Assembly (NCBI GenBank): GCA_029931535.1
Contig: JAQPZY010001638.1
Span: forward strand, 5,387,501 to 5,451,500
Direction of reading: 5' to 3'
DNA: 64,000 nt
Source of the DNA: Margaritifera margaritifera
Lineage: Eukaryota > Mollusca > Bivalvia > Unionida > Margaritiferidae
Position numbers and translations under genes: made by a program. The notes under the pieces were generated by a model, which worked only from the letters and a program-made list of their open reading frames with translations, was not told the DNA's origin and did not search any database. Positions 38,300 to 53,914 of the stretch are shown here, in pieces (position 1 is the first letter of the stretch; every line of letters begins with the position of its first letter).

Positions 38300-41200
38300 G
38301 TATGTAGTAATGTAATAACCATAGGGTACCTAGTTTGCAGGATTTTTTAAAATAAGAATTAATGTTTCTTCGAGAAATAATTAAAGAAAGATTCAAGCTA
38401 CAGTATAGGAAATAAACCTGGTTCCCACTATAGTCAGTTTTCATTGTGTATAAAACATTTGTTATGAGCTAAAATATGATTGAATAGTAAGATCATTCCA
38501 AAAATTCAAAGTTTTGAATTTGACATTTGGAACATTTGACGGAAATAATATAGATGAACATGCATTTCTATTTTCATGTTGCGAAGATGGTAGTGATGTT
38601 TACCATTGTTATACTATAATGGCTTCACGATTAACAAATTCATGGACAGGGTGATCATTTTCATTAACATTTTAACTCGTTAATATCAGTTACCAGGACG
38701 ACAGAAAAAGAATGAAAGAGAGAATGAATGAATGAAAGAACGAAACAACGAAAACTGAATATATCATTTAGACCACATACATGTTCATCATCATTAAATC
38801 ACTTTCTTGATCCGCACAGATTGAAAAAAAAATTGGTTTGGTCTTTTGGTTTTACGGATCAGCAACACTTTCAAGACTATATCGTACCGAGTTAAGTTTT
38901 ATTAAAATACCATTTGAAGGACACACCAGCTGATCGGATGGTGGGAATCGAACTCAGACACTTCTCTTTCTAAATCCAACGCCTTCACCGTTGAGCCACA
39001 GCGGTTCCGCTTTGAAAGATTTGATAGCGAACCAGAAATTGATTAAAGGACAGTAGGAAAGAGATCGGTAATAAATATGATAAATGTGTTCAAGATATCT
39101 CTAATTGAAATAACTATGAATGACTACATTATCTAAGTTAGGTTTGAAGAAGTTGCACATGGTGCTAGAGATGATTAACAAATTAGAAACCACTGCGTCT
39201 TCATGCGATTAATCTGATTACATGGAATCGGATTTTAAAATACATTAATTTGTAGAGACTTCACCGCATGGTAACTTTGTCCAGTACATTTGGAATCAGA
39301 CTTTGCTTAGTGGAGGGGATAAGATCAATCTTTAAGATCATTAAGGGTTTTTCAGCATTTCACAGAACCAAGAAAACATATAATATGAAATGTTCATATT
39401 TTGTTCAAACTTGTCACAGATTCAGACATGAGACTCACAGTCAGACACCAATTGGCGTATCATCTAATGAGACTCACAGCCAGACACCGATTGACATATC
39501 ATCGAATGAGACTCAAAGCCAGACACCGATTGGCGTATCATCGAATGAGACTCAAACCCAGACACCGATTGGCGTATCATCTAATGAGACTCAAAGCCAG
39601 ACACCGATTGGGGTAGCATCGAATGACGTATTGTTACCGAGATTTACTTTTTTCTTATCAACGTGGCCTCGTTGTCGAAAATTAAATTTCACCTTCTCAG
39701 TTATTGGTTTTAGCAAGAAGTTTTAAATGAAACCATTTCAAATTTGTAAACGTCTAAATAATTTTTGTTGATAGCATTTTAAATGATGGTATATACCATG
39801 TACATTTTGACATTTGGCCTCTTATCTGTTTTGCTCTTATCGAGATTTCGTGTTTTATTTTAAAAATTATATTGAAAATCAATCAACGAAACCCACTGAA
39901 AGAGTTCTCTCAGTTACATGTATATTGACTTAGAATATGAGTTTCATAAGACTCAGAAGACATACCTGATTCTTGGTATATCATTAATAAATAAATAGCA
40001 TTAATCCTGCTAAATTGGAAGTCGTTTTACGATCATTACCGTGCATGCTTGAGTCGTAAGTATCCATACCATGATATCAGACCTGGATTTCACCAACAGA
40101 ACATAAGACCAGACTTTAATTTAAGTGCAAAATCCAGCTATTTGATTGGCTGATTTTAAGTCTGGCTTAACATAGATTTGACCAATCAAATTCAAGGCTA
40201 GACTTTAAATCTGAGACGTGTTGGTGAAATTGTAGCTAGATCGAATACATGCATTTGATTTTTGTTGCCAATAGCATTTTAACAACTTTATTTATTTATG
40301 TCACTGGGACAGTATTGGAAAATATTAATATAAAATACACACAACTGCATAGGAATAGGTAAAACTAATACTTCAGGAATGGACGTGAGCACTTTTACTT
40401 ATTTGCTTTAATGTTGATAAAGAAGAGACGCCATCAGGACATTAAAAGATGATTGTCAAGATCCCTGCTATTCTAAAAATGCATTTATCTCACCGCAGGG
40501 ATTTAGAAAAGCTGATGTGCAACGGATGACAATTGATCAGAATGCAAATGAGCTACACATCAGCAGTAGACAGAAACAATAAATACTCACAATATCTGGC
40601 CATAATTCTGAGAAAACAGCAGATCTTGCTAAAGACGATTTACTTATGGGAGACACTAAGGCCTTAAGCATCTTAGGCATCTGATTACATTAAATAGGAT
40701 TTTTAAAATACATTAATTTACTAAAAGCATACTTGAGAGCAAATCTTCGAATTCCGTTCGAAATTGGAATTCACTGCATGGCGGAGACTAATGCGTTCTT
40801 TGGGTCATAGTGACACTTTCGTGTTTCATGGAAATTTGTTAGAGCAAAAAGAAGTATCAATTGGCAAGTGCATATTTTTGGTGCGTTTCGAAAGATAATC
40901 TCGCCTCGATGGCATTAAAACAATGTCAAGTTGACAACATACTCAACTCAAAATTGTGTAATTCTGCTAAATTTTTGTGTGAATCATAGCTAAATAAAAT
41001 TTCCTAATGTACAAAGTTAGAATCGTAGCCTTTCTGAATATGTAGGTTAAATACCCTATTTCTACTGTAAATTCTGAAAAATGAGGTTCCGATTTTTGGT
41101 TGCATTTTTATTCAAAGACTTTTTTTGCAAAGTATGCCGATAATGAAATAAATAATAAAGTCCACTGCGTAAGCATAAATGCATATTTTCAAAAGAAATA

Positions 41201-44200
41201 AGCCAAAAAATCATTCTTCTCCTTATAGAGTAAACGTTCCGTCGAAATTTAGATCCTGTTTTAATATATTTTTCTCGTATGGACCATTATAATAACTTTG
41301 GTTTTTCTCATAATGATTTAATATTTATACATTCGCCTTTTTAAATATTCATCTTTTTTGTCGGCAAGACATTTTTAGACAAAATGCGATTTTGATATGA
41401 CCCCTTGATGAACGAGACTCTTGAAAGACTGGCTAGAGTAACGTGGGTGGAAAAATACATCTATTCTGAAATAGGGGCGAAAATGCCCGACACAAAATTC
41501 CCTTTTCTTACTTTTCTCTTCTTTTTACAAGAGAGCATTATTTTTACTTACAGACTGAAAAGAGTTGATTGGACATGAAAGGAAAAATGTCCGCTGATCA
41601 GTTTTCCTGAACAAATGCGATCAATACCGAAAATTGATGAAAATCGACAGAAATAACCGATCCTGACAAAACATATAACTTTCCTTTAGGGAAAACCGCA
41701 CATGGTGCCAAAACGTGATTCATATTTAATAGATTATTAACTTTCGAAAAGACGGCTTTTAAATCTGCTAGCATGAAATCTATTTTATAATAAGACATCT
41801 ACTCACTATAAGCCAATTTTATAAATATTTTTAAGTTTTATTGGGACCGTCCGCCACCTTTCGGATTTTTTAATAAAACAAATGTATACTGGACTACATT
41901 TCTTGCAATACTCTTCAGGTATAACGTCATGGACTTTTGCCTAATGGTGTACCCCATTCCTTTTTTAAAATTTAGTTATGACCTTGTTGACTCAAGAAGG
42001 TCTTGAGAGTTTTCAAAAATGTTTGGAAAACAAATAACTGCTTGCGCAAAAGTTTTGATTAACATTACAAATCCTAATGTTTCCTTTTAAAGTTCTAGGC
42101 AGAGAATATGTCATACAAAATATTTGTGTATAGACTACAGGGAAGGTATTTTTTACAGTATGCACGTACCTTTAGCAATTAATTTTGTTTGTTAATTTTA
42201 GTTTTTCTCATAATTTGCTTGATCGTTTGGAATAATGTTAGACTAATTTAAAAACAAAAACAAACACAAAATAAACAAGGACATATAGTACAAGTTCCGC
42301 TAAGTTTTAGTATGCTTATTTTATTTTTTTTTAAATTACATAAAAAAGTTTTGATTTGATTCCATTATGTTTTGTCAGAAGATTGGAGACATCTCCTGAT
42401 ATCCGTTTGAATAGGAGTGTCATTTGACGTTCTTTCATTTTTTTTCTCCAAAAAAATCATTTCTTTTTTTCGATCACATATAAAAGCCGATTGTTCAGAA
42501 TGTGGTCTTTTATGCAACTCCTCCATTTGCCGTCTTAACTCCTATTGTCGTTAGCTTTTGTCTCTATTCTAAGATAATCCAAACAGAGTATGCTTAAAAT
42601 AATTAAATTAATCTTCTAGATTCCTCATATCTCTCTTCATTTTACCTAGGAACCGCCTCAGTGGTTAACGTGCCACACTCATGACCGAAAGAATTAGATT
42701 CGTATCCTACCATCAGATCAGCCAGAATCCGCTACCGTGGCGTGTCCTTGGACAAGGCATTACTTTAGTTGCCACGTTACTAAATAGCCTGTTTGTGTTG
42801 CTATGCCTTAAAACACCAAACCAACCAATCAATCATTGTATGTTTCCAAAAATAATCGTTTTCTTAAAACGCATTTTCTAACTGGACAAAAAACAGGGTA
42901 GAATTGAAAAGCTACAAGGTATCTCTGAATTCGACAGCAGAATACCAGCAAAAGTGTGGAGATGTGACGAACGTATAAATTTAACAGATTACTAGGATTA
43001 CTAGTATTAGTAAATGGATTACTGTTTTACAGTAGCTATAAGTCTACAGAAAGCAATACATTATCTTTTCTCGACCGGTTCCGAATGTAAAGCTCCAGCA
43101 AAGCCCCAACGGTCTCAACCACCCGTTTATCTCACAAGACTGTCGTTACTGAACGGCAAGCTCCAGCAAAGCCCCAACGGTCTCAACTACCCTTTATCTC
43201 ACAAAACTGTCGTTACTGAACGGCAAGCTCCAGCAAAGCCCCAACGGTCTCAACTACCACTTGATCTCACATAACTGTCGTTACTGAATGCCAAGCTCCA
43301 GCAAAGCCCCAACGGTCTCAATTACCCCTTGATCTCACATAACTGTCGTTTATGGACGAGTTTACAGACTTAATTTTTCTAAGAAAATGTCAGATTATCT
43401 GATCAGCGACGTAAGTTTATGTTATCGTGAGATGGGACCTTTTTGTGAAGTTTTGTCGGTAGTTGTCATGAAGTAACTTAGTCACTGGCACTTTCCTATC
43501 AGACTACAAATAAAAAAAGTTATCGCCGAAAAACAAATATGTCACTTGAAACATAACTTCATGATTGCACATATAAGCAGTAAAACAAAGAAAGAAAGAA
43601 AAAAGAAAAAGACAATTAGGACAGGAGGTATAGTTAATTATCAACTCCCTTACTTTAGTTACACTCTTAGTCATTCTCAACTATTCAAAGTATCTTTTAA
43701 TTTGTAATACTAGCAGTTATTTTCCATACTCTTTTAGTTCGTTTTCATCCATTCTCTCTTAATTCCGTTTCTCGTTTTCGTTAATTTTTGGAATGTAGTA
43801 TGGCAACTGTAAATACTATTATTAGATTGGATGCTTTATAATGATAAGTATAACTAATCCAGACTAAGTAAGCAAGGTGTTTTACTTATAGGAAAATACT
43901 TATTATACTGCTTGCAACAACACATAGTGGAGGAGATGACTGGAAATGTTTTAAAACAAATTATGAATTGCACGCCTAATTTTTGCCTCTTTTGAAAGAT
44001 GCATTAAACTCTTCAGCGATTTTCGAAACCGAAATGATGCTTATCAGCACTACTTGGTTTTTGGAAGACTGTATTGATATTAAGGGGCTTAGACGAACTC
44101 CGACCTCATCCCCCTCTCCCCCCCCCCCCAAAAAAAAAAACAAAAAAAAAACAAACAAAACAAAACAACAAAACAAACAAAAAAACAAACAAACTCGGTA

Positions 44201-44628
44201 ATGAAACATTAAATATAAGGTAAGAAAATAAAGATTTTCTTAAATTCAAGTATCATCCAAACTGTAGGAAACAGGTCAAGAAATGCTGTAGATTCAGTAT
44301 AAAAGTCAGTTATTGTATTTCAAATTAACTTCCTTGTGAATTAAATGCTAAATTATCGGTACGGATAAAGTGTCTCGAAGGACCTTAAACTGAAAATATG
44401 TCATATAAATTTAATAATATAATGGAATTTTGGCTTGAATTTTCCTTGATTGGCTCCAACGTTAACATGAATCATGTTGATGGAGTTACGCAAAGTTCCT
44501 TCGTTGTTGAATCATATCATAGCTTTGCGTTATAATTAAGTCAACTGTGGCCATGATCAGGATGAAACATCACTTCTGCCTAAAAATATTTGGAGATGTG
44601 GCAGATGGCTTTTACTTGGAAATCGATG

Positions 44629-44686
<58 letters not shown>

Positions 44687-45939
44687 GATGATCACGAAGG
44701 AGATAACTCGTAATCGGACGTAGACTCGAGATTCATATGGCAAGAAGCAAGTTTCAATATTCCCATAAACACCTAATTTGATCACATTGTTTTAATATAG
44801 AAACACTTTTGAAGCATGTTAAAAACCGTCATGCTGAATACTCAACGTTGCTATGGTGACTCCGGTTGATATTAACCCTAAGATAGAGATGTAAACTACT
44901 TACAATCCAAACATCAGTCGAAGTTGTGGGGAGATAACTGTGTAAGTAAATATACTATTTTAGGAATTAAAATATAGAAATAAATCTTATTTCAAGCCCT
45001 AAACAGGTCATGTGAATTCACATCTGAGTGAAAATATTAAATCTCCTCTTTGTCTCTCTCTTCGCGTGTGACTGTCTGTCTGTCTCTTCCTTCCCCACCC
45101 ACGCCCCCACCAGCAACCTCACTCCACTTTACCACCACCACCATAAATAATGCATAATTATTTTCAAAGAACTTCTAATAACCCTGGCAATACAGATGTT
45201 GAGAAAAGGTATAAATGCGTGAGGTCTGTTGGACAGGATATAATAATTTCGGTATAATATTTCTTTATTTCTTTCCTAATTTATTTAGACAGATATTTGG
45301 GTATTCAGATTTGTAATGTTACTTACTTACTTTGAAACTTACTTACTTACTTCATATTTTTTCTGCATTTGTGGTGTTAGCAAATTGGACCACTTTATGA
45401 TGTTCAACACAATCTTGAAATAAAAATTAAAAAATATATTACCTTTTGAGTTAGGATAAACTGCTTACCCACGCACTATAACAGAATTTACTTTCCTACC
45501 TAGAAATTAGTTTGAAAGATGATGTGTGCAGCTTCAGATGTTTGCGTAACAAGTTGTAACTTCCCTCGTTTCATGCATAAACCATGACGTATCTACGAAG
45601 CAGTTAATAGAAGAAGCCGGAAAAGACCGAATGATGTTCGGTATGTCGTGCAGCGTCATTTACACTTGACGTCACTGCTCTACCATAGATACCGTTGTCA
45701 TTTACGTCTTATGGTGTATGCCACGCATTTTAATACGTGCCGTCGGTGTTGAGACTTCGAATAGGATTAGCTATTATTGAACAACATGGAAACTATTTAC
45801 ATCGCAAACATCAGCAGAAGATGTGTGGAGGCGGTGGTGTAAGTAAATATAGCCGTTCATTAATAGATGGGTAGAAAGCAAAGGTTTATTCCAATCTTTG
45901 AATTCATAATAGATACTCTGAGGGAATGTTCAAGTAAAG

Positions 45940-46015
<76 letters not shown>

Positions 46016-47292
46016 GATGATTTCGAAGGAGGTAACTCGTAATCGGACGTAGACTCGAGATTCGTATGGAAAAAAAACAAGTTTCACTAATCCCATAAAC
46101 ACCTGATTTCATTACATTGTTTTAATATAGAAACACTTTTGAAGCATATTAAAAACCGTCATGCTGAGTTCTCAACGTTGCTATGGTGACTCCGGTTGAT
46201 ATTAACCCTAAGATAGAGATGTGAACTACTTACAATCCAAACATCAGCCGAAGTTGCGGGGAGATAACTTTGCAAATAAATATAATCATTTAGGAATTGA
46301 AATATAGAAATAAATCTTATTTCAAGCCCTAAACACGTCACGTGAATTCACGACCGAGTGAAAATATTAAATGTCCCATCTGTCTCTCTCTTCGTGTGTA
46401 TCTGTCTGTCTCTTCCTTCCCCACCTCCACCCGCAACCTCACTCCACCCAACCACCACTACCGTAAAGTTTGCATCATCGTTTTCAAAGAACTTCCAATA
46501 ACCCAGCCAAGACAAACGTTGTGAGAAGGTATAAATGCGTGAGGCCTGTTGGATAGGATATACTAATTTCGGTATAATATTTCTTTATTTCTTTCCTAAT
46601 CTATTTAGACAGATAGTTGGGTATTCAGATTTGTAATGTTACTTACTTTGAAACTTACTTACTTCATACTTATTCTGCATTTGTGGTGTTAGCAAATTGG
46701 ACAACTTTATGATGTTCAACACATTCTTGAAATAAAAATGAAAGCAGTACATTAACTTTTGAGTTAGGATAAACTGCTTACCCACAAACTATAACAGAAT
46801 TTACTTTCCTACCTAGAAATTAGTTTGAAAGATGATGTGTGCAGCTTCAGATGTTTGCGTAACAAGTTGTAACTTCCCTCGTTTCATGCATAAACCATGA
46901 CGTATCTACGAAGCAGTTAATAGAAGAAGCCGGAAAGAACCGAATGATGTTCGGTATGTCGTGCAACGTCATTTACACTTGACGTCACTACTAAACCATA
47001 GATACCGTTGTCATTTACGTCTTATGGTGTATGCCACGCATTTTAATACGTGCCGTCGGTGTTGAGACTTCGAATAGGATTAGCTATTATTGAACAACAT
47101 GGAAACTATTTACATCGCAAATATCAGCCGAAGATGTGTGGAGGCGGTGGTGTAAGTAAATATAGCCGTTCATTAATAGATGGGTAGAAATAGATGGGTA
47201 GAAAGCAAAGGTTTATTCCAATCTTTGGATTCATAATAGATACTCTCAGGGAATGTTCAAGTAAAGCAACCATTATTTTATCATTCTCTCTC

Positions 47293-47340
<48 letters not shown>

Positions 47341-48589
47341 ATGATTTCGAAGGAGATAACTCCAATTCGGACTTAGACGGGAGATTCATATGGTAAGAAG
47401 CAAGTTTCAATAATTCCATAAATACCTGACTTAATCACAGTGTTTTAATACAGAAACACTTTTGAAGCATGTTAAAAACCGTCATGCTGAATATTCAACG
47501 TTGCTATGGTGACTCCGGTTGATATTAACCCTAAGATAGAGATGTAAACTACTTACATTTCAAACATAAGTCGAAGTTGTGGGGAGATAACTGTGTAAGT
47601 AAATATAATCATTTAGGAATTGAAATATAGAAATAAATCTTATTTCAAGCCCCAAACACGTCATGTGAATTCACAACTGAGTGAAAAAATTAAATCTCCC
47701 CTTTGTCTCTTTCTTCGCGTGTGTCTATCTGTCTGTCTCTTCCTTCCCCACCCCCACCCTCACTCCATCCACCACCACCAATATAAATTGTGAATCATTA
47801 TTTTCAAAGAATTTCTAATAACCCTGGCAATACAGATGTTGAGAGAAGATATAAATGCGTGAGGCCTGTTGGACAGGATATAATAATTTCGGTATAATAT
47901 TTCTTTCTTTCCTAATTTATTTGGACAGATAGTTGGGTATTCAGATTTGTAATGTTACTTACTTACTTTGAAACTTACTGACTTCATACTTATTCTGCAT
48001 TTGTGGTGTTAGCAAATTGGACCACTTTATGATGTTCAACACAATCTTGAAATAAAAATTAAAACAGTGCATTACCTTTTGAGTTAGGATAAACTGCTTA
48101 CCCACAAACTATTACAGAATTTACTTTCCTACCTAGAAATTAGTTTGAAAGATGATGTGTGCAGCTTCAGATGTTTGCGTAACAAGTTGTAACTTCCCTC
48201 GTTTCATGCATAAACCATGACGTATCTACGAAGCAGTTAATAGAAGAAGCCGGAAAGAACCGAATGATGTTCGGTATGTCGTGCAACGTCATTTACACTT
48301 GACGTCACTACTCTACCATAAACACCGTTGTCATTTACGTCTTATGGTGTATGCCACGCACTTTAATACGTGCCGTCAGTGTTGAGACTTCGAATAGGAT
48401 TAGCTATTATTGAACAACATGGAAACTATTTACATCGCAAATATCAGCCGAAGCTGTGTGGAGGCGGTGGTGTAAGTAAATATAGCCGTTCATTAATAGA
48501 TGGGTAGAAAGCAAAGGTTTATTCCAATCTTTGGATTCATAATAGATACTCTGAGGGAATGTTCAAGTAAAGCAACCTCTCTCTCTCTC

Positions 48590-48628
<39 letters not shown>

Positions 48629-49908
48629 GATGATTTCGAAGGAGGTAACTCGTAATCGGACGTAGACTCGAGATTCGTATGGAGAAAAACAAGTTTCACT
48701 AATCCCATAAATACCTGATTTCATTACATTGTTTTAATATAGAAACACTTTTGAAGCATATTAAAAACCGTCATGCTGAGTTCTCAACGTTGCTATGGTG
48801 ACTCCGGTTGATATTAACCCTAAGATAGAGATGTGAACTACTTACAATCCAAACATCAGCCGAAGTTGCGGGGAGATAACTTTGCAAATAAATATAATCA
48901 TTTGGGAATTGAAATATAGAAATAAATCTTATTTCAAGCCCTAAACACGTCACGTGAATTCACGACCGAGTGAAAATATTAAATGTCCCATCTGTCTCTC
49001 TCTTCGTGTGTATCTGTCTGTCTCTTCCTTCCCCACCTCCACCCGCAACCTCACTCCACCCAACCACCACTACCGTAAAGTTTGCATCATCGTTTTCAAA
49101 GAACTTCCAATAACCCAGACAAGACAAACGTTGTGAGAAGGTATAAATGCGTGAGGCCTGTTGGATAGGATATACTAATTTCGGTATAATATTTCTTTAT
49201 TTCTTTCCTAATCTATTTAGACAGATAGTTGGGTATTCAGATTTGTAATGTTACTTACTTACTTTGAAACTTACTTACTTCATACTTATTCTGCATTTGT
49301 GGTGTTAGCAAATTGGACAACTTTATGATGTTCAACACATTCTTGAAATAAAAATGAAAGCAGTACATTAACTTTTGAGTTAGGATAAACTGCTTACCCA
49401 CAAACTATAACAGAATTTACTTTCCTACCTAGAAATTAGTTTGAAAGATGATGTGTGCAGCTTCAGATGTTTGCGTAACAAGTTGTAACTTCCCTCGTTT
49501 CATGCATAAACCATGACGTATCTACGAAGCAGTTAATAGAAGAAGCCGGAAAGAACCGAATGATGTTCGGTATGTCGTGCAACGTCATTTACACTTGACG
49601 TCACTACTAAACCATAGATACCGTTGTCATTTACGTCTTATGGTGTATGCCACGCATTTTAATACGTGCCGTCGGTGTTGAGACTTCGAATAGGATTAGC
49701 TATTATTGAACAACATGGAAACTATTTACATCGCAAATATCAGCCGAAGATGTGTGGAGGCGGTGGTGTAAGTAAATATAGCCGTTCATTAATAGATGGG
49801 TAGAAATAGATGGGTAGAAAGCAAAGGTTTATTCCAATCTTTGGATTCATAATAGATACTCTCAGGGAATGTTCAAGTAAAGCAACCATTATTTTATCAT
49901 TCTCTCTC

Positions 49909-49968
<60 letters not shown>

Positions 49969-51217
49969 ATGATTTCGAAGGAGATAACTCCAATTCGGAC
50001 TTAGACGGGAGATTCATATGGTAAGAAGCAAGTTTCAATAATTCCATAAATACCTGACTTAATCACAGTGTTTTAATACAGAAACACTTTTGAAGCATGT
50101 TAAAAACCGTCATGCTGAATATTCAACGTTGCTATGGTGACTCCGGTTGATATTAACCCTAAGATAGAGATGTAAACTACTTACATTTCAAACATAAGTC
50201 GAAGTTGTGGGGAGATAACTGTGTAAGTAAATATAATCATTTAGGAATTGAAATATAGAAATAAATCTTATTTCAAGCCCCAAACACGTCATGTGAATTC
50301 ACAACTGAGTGAAAAAATTAAATCTCCCCTTTGTCTCTTTCTTCGCGTGTGTCTATCTGTCTGTCTCTTCCTTCCCCACCCCCACCCTCACTCCATCCAC
50401 CACCACCAATATAAATTGTGAATCATTATTTTCAAAGAATTTCTAATAACCCTGGCAATACAGATGTTGAGAGAAGATATAAATGCGTGAGGCCTGTTGG
50501 ACAGGATATAATAATTTCGGTATAATATTTCTTTCTTTCCTAATTTATTTGGACAGATAGTTGGGTATTCAGATTTGTAATGTTACTTACTTACTTTGAA
50601 ACTTACTGACTTCATACTTATTCTGCATTTGTGGTGTTAGCAAATTGGACCACTTTATGATGTTCAACACAATCTTGAAATAAAAATTAAAACAGTGCAT
50701 TACCTTTTGAGTTAGGATAAACTGCTTACCCACAAACTATTACAGAATTTACTTTCCTACCTAGAAATTAGTTTGAAAGATGATGTGTGCAGCTTCAGAT
50801 GTTTGCGTAACAAGTTGTAACTTCCCTCGTTTCATGCATAAACCATGACGTATCTACGAAGCAGTTAATAGAAGAAGCCGGAAAGAACCGAATGATGTTC
50901 GGTATGTCGTGCAACGTCATTTACACTTGACGTCACTACTCTACCATAAACACCGTTGTCATTTACGTCTTATGGTGTATGCCACGCACTTTAATACGTG
51001 CCGTCAGTGTTGAGACTTCGAATAGGATTAGCTATTATTGAACAACATGGAAACTATTTACATCGCAAATATCAGCCGAAGCTGTGTGGAGGCGGTGGTG
51101 TAAGTAAATATAGCCGTTCATTAATAGATGGGTAGAAAGCAAAGGTTTATTCCAATCTTTGGATTCATAATAGATACTCTGAGGGAATGTTCAAGTAAAG
51201 CAACCTCTCTCTCTCTC

Positions 51218-51286
<69 letters not shown>

Positions 51287-52568
51287 GATGATTTCGAAGG
51301 AGGTAACTCGTAATCGGACGTAGACTCGAGATTCGTATGGAGAAAAACAAGTTTCACTAATCCCATAAATACCTGATTTCATTACATTGTTTTAATATAG
51401 AAACACTTTTGAAGCATATTAAAAACCGTCATGCTGAGTTCTCAACGTTGCTATGGTGACTCCGGTTGATATTAACCCTAAGATAGAGATGTGAACTACT
51501 TACAATCCAAACATCAGCCGAAGTTGCGGGGAGATAACTTTGCAAATAAATATAATCATTTAGGAATTGAAATATAGAAATAAATCTTATTTCAAGCCCT
51601 AAACACGTCACGTGAATTCACGACCGAGTGAAAATATTAAATGTCCCATCTGTCTCTCTCTCTTCGTGTGTATCTGTCTGTCTCTTCCTTCCCCACCTCC
51701 ACCCGCAACCTCACTCCACCCAACCACCTCTACCGCAAAGTTTGCATTATCGTTTTCAAAGAACTTCCAATAACCCAGACAAGACAGACATTGTGAGAAG
51801 GTATAAATGCGTGAGGCCTGTTGGATAGGATATAATAATTTCGGTATAATATTTCTTTATTTCTTTCCTAATCTATTTAGACAGATAGTTGGGTATTCAG
51901 ATTTGTAATGTTACTTACTTACTTTGAAACTTACTTACTTCATACTTATTCTGCATTTGTGGTGTTAGCAAATTGGACCACTTTATGATGTTCAACACAT
52001 TCTTGAAATAAAAATGAAAACAGTACATTACCTTTTGAGTTAGGATAAACTGCTTACCCACGCACTATAACAGAATTTACTTTCCTACCTAGAAATTAGT
52101 TTGAAAGATGATGTGTGCAGCTTCAGATGTTTGCGTAACAAGTTGTAACTTCCCTCGTTTCATGCATAAACCATGACGTATCTACGAAGCAGTTAATAGA
52201 AGAAGCCGGAAAGAACCGAATGATGTTCGGTATGTCGTGCAACGTCATTTACACTTGACGTCACTACTAAACCATAGATACCGTTGTCATTTACGTCTTA
52301 TGGTGTATGCCACGCATTTTAATACGTGCCGTCGGTGTTGAGACTTCGAATAGGATTAGCTATTATTGAACAACATGGAAACTATTTACATCGCAAATAT
52401 CAGCCGAAGATGTGTGGAGGCGGTGGTGTAAGTAAATATAGCCGTTCATTAATAGATGGGTAGAAATAGATGGGTAGAAAGCAAAGGTTTATTCCAATCT
52501 TTGGATTCATAATAGATACTCTCAGGGAATGTTCAAGTAAAGCAACCATTATTTTATCATTCTCTCTC

Positions 52569-52620
<52 letters not shown>

Positions 52621-53869
52621 ATGATTTCGAAGGAGATAACTCCAATTCGGACTTAGACGGGAGATTCATATGGTAAGAAGCAAGTTTCAATAATTCCATA
52701 AATACCTGACTTAATCACAGTGTTTTAATACAGAAACACTTTTGAAGCATGTTAAAAACCGTCATGCTGAATATTCAACGTTGCTATGGTGACTCCGGTT
52801 GATATTAACCCTAAGATAGAGATGTAAACTACTTACATTTCAAACATAAGTCGAAGTTGTGGGGAGATAACTGTGTAAGTAAATATAATCATTTAGGAAT
52901 TGAAATATAGAAATAAATCTTATTTCAAGCCCCAAACACGTCATGTGAATTCACAACTGAGTGAAAAAATTAAATCTCCCCTTTGTCTCTTTCTTCGCGT
53001 GTGTCTATCTGTCTGTCTCTTCCTTCCCCACCCCCACCCTCACTCCATCCACCACCACCAATATAAATTGTGAATCATTATTTTCAAAGAACTTCTAATA
53101 ACCCTGGCAATACAGATGTTGAGAGAAGATATAAATGCGTGAGGCCTGTTGGACAGGATATAATAATTTCGGTATAATATTTCTTTCTTTCCTAATTTAT
53201 TTGGACAGATAGTTGGGTATTCAGATTTGTAATGTTACTTACTTACTTTGAAACTTACTTACTTCATATTTTTTCTGCATTTGTGGTGTTAGCAAATTGG
53301 ACCACTTTATGATGTTCAACACAATCTTGAAATAAAAATTAAAACAGTGCATTACCTTTTGAGTTAGGATAAACTGCTTACCCACAAACTATTACAGAAT
53401 TTACTTTCCTACCTAGAAATTAGTTTGAAAGATGATGTGTGCAGCTTCAGATGTTTGCGTAACAAGTTGTAACTTCCCTCGTTTCATGCATAAACCATGA
53501 CGTATCTACGAAGCAGTTAATAGAAGAAGCCGGAAAGAACCGAATGATGTTCGGTATGTCGTGCAACGTCATTTACACTTGACGTCACTACTCTACCATA
53601 GACACCGTTGTCATTTACGTCTTATGGTGTATGCCACGCACTTTAATACGTGCCGTCAGTGTTGAGACTTCGAATAGGATTAGCTATTATTGAACAACAT
53701 GGAAACTATTTACATCGCAAATATCAGCCGAAGCTGTGTGGAGGCGGTGGTGTAAGTAAATATAGCCGTTCATTAATAGATGGGTAGAAAGCAAAGGTTT
53801 ATTCCAATCTTTGGATTCATAATAGATACTCTGAGGGAATGTTCAAGTAAAGCAACCTCTCTCTCTCTC

Positions 53870-53914
<45 letters not shown>

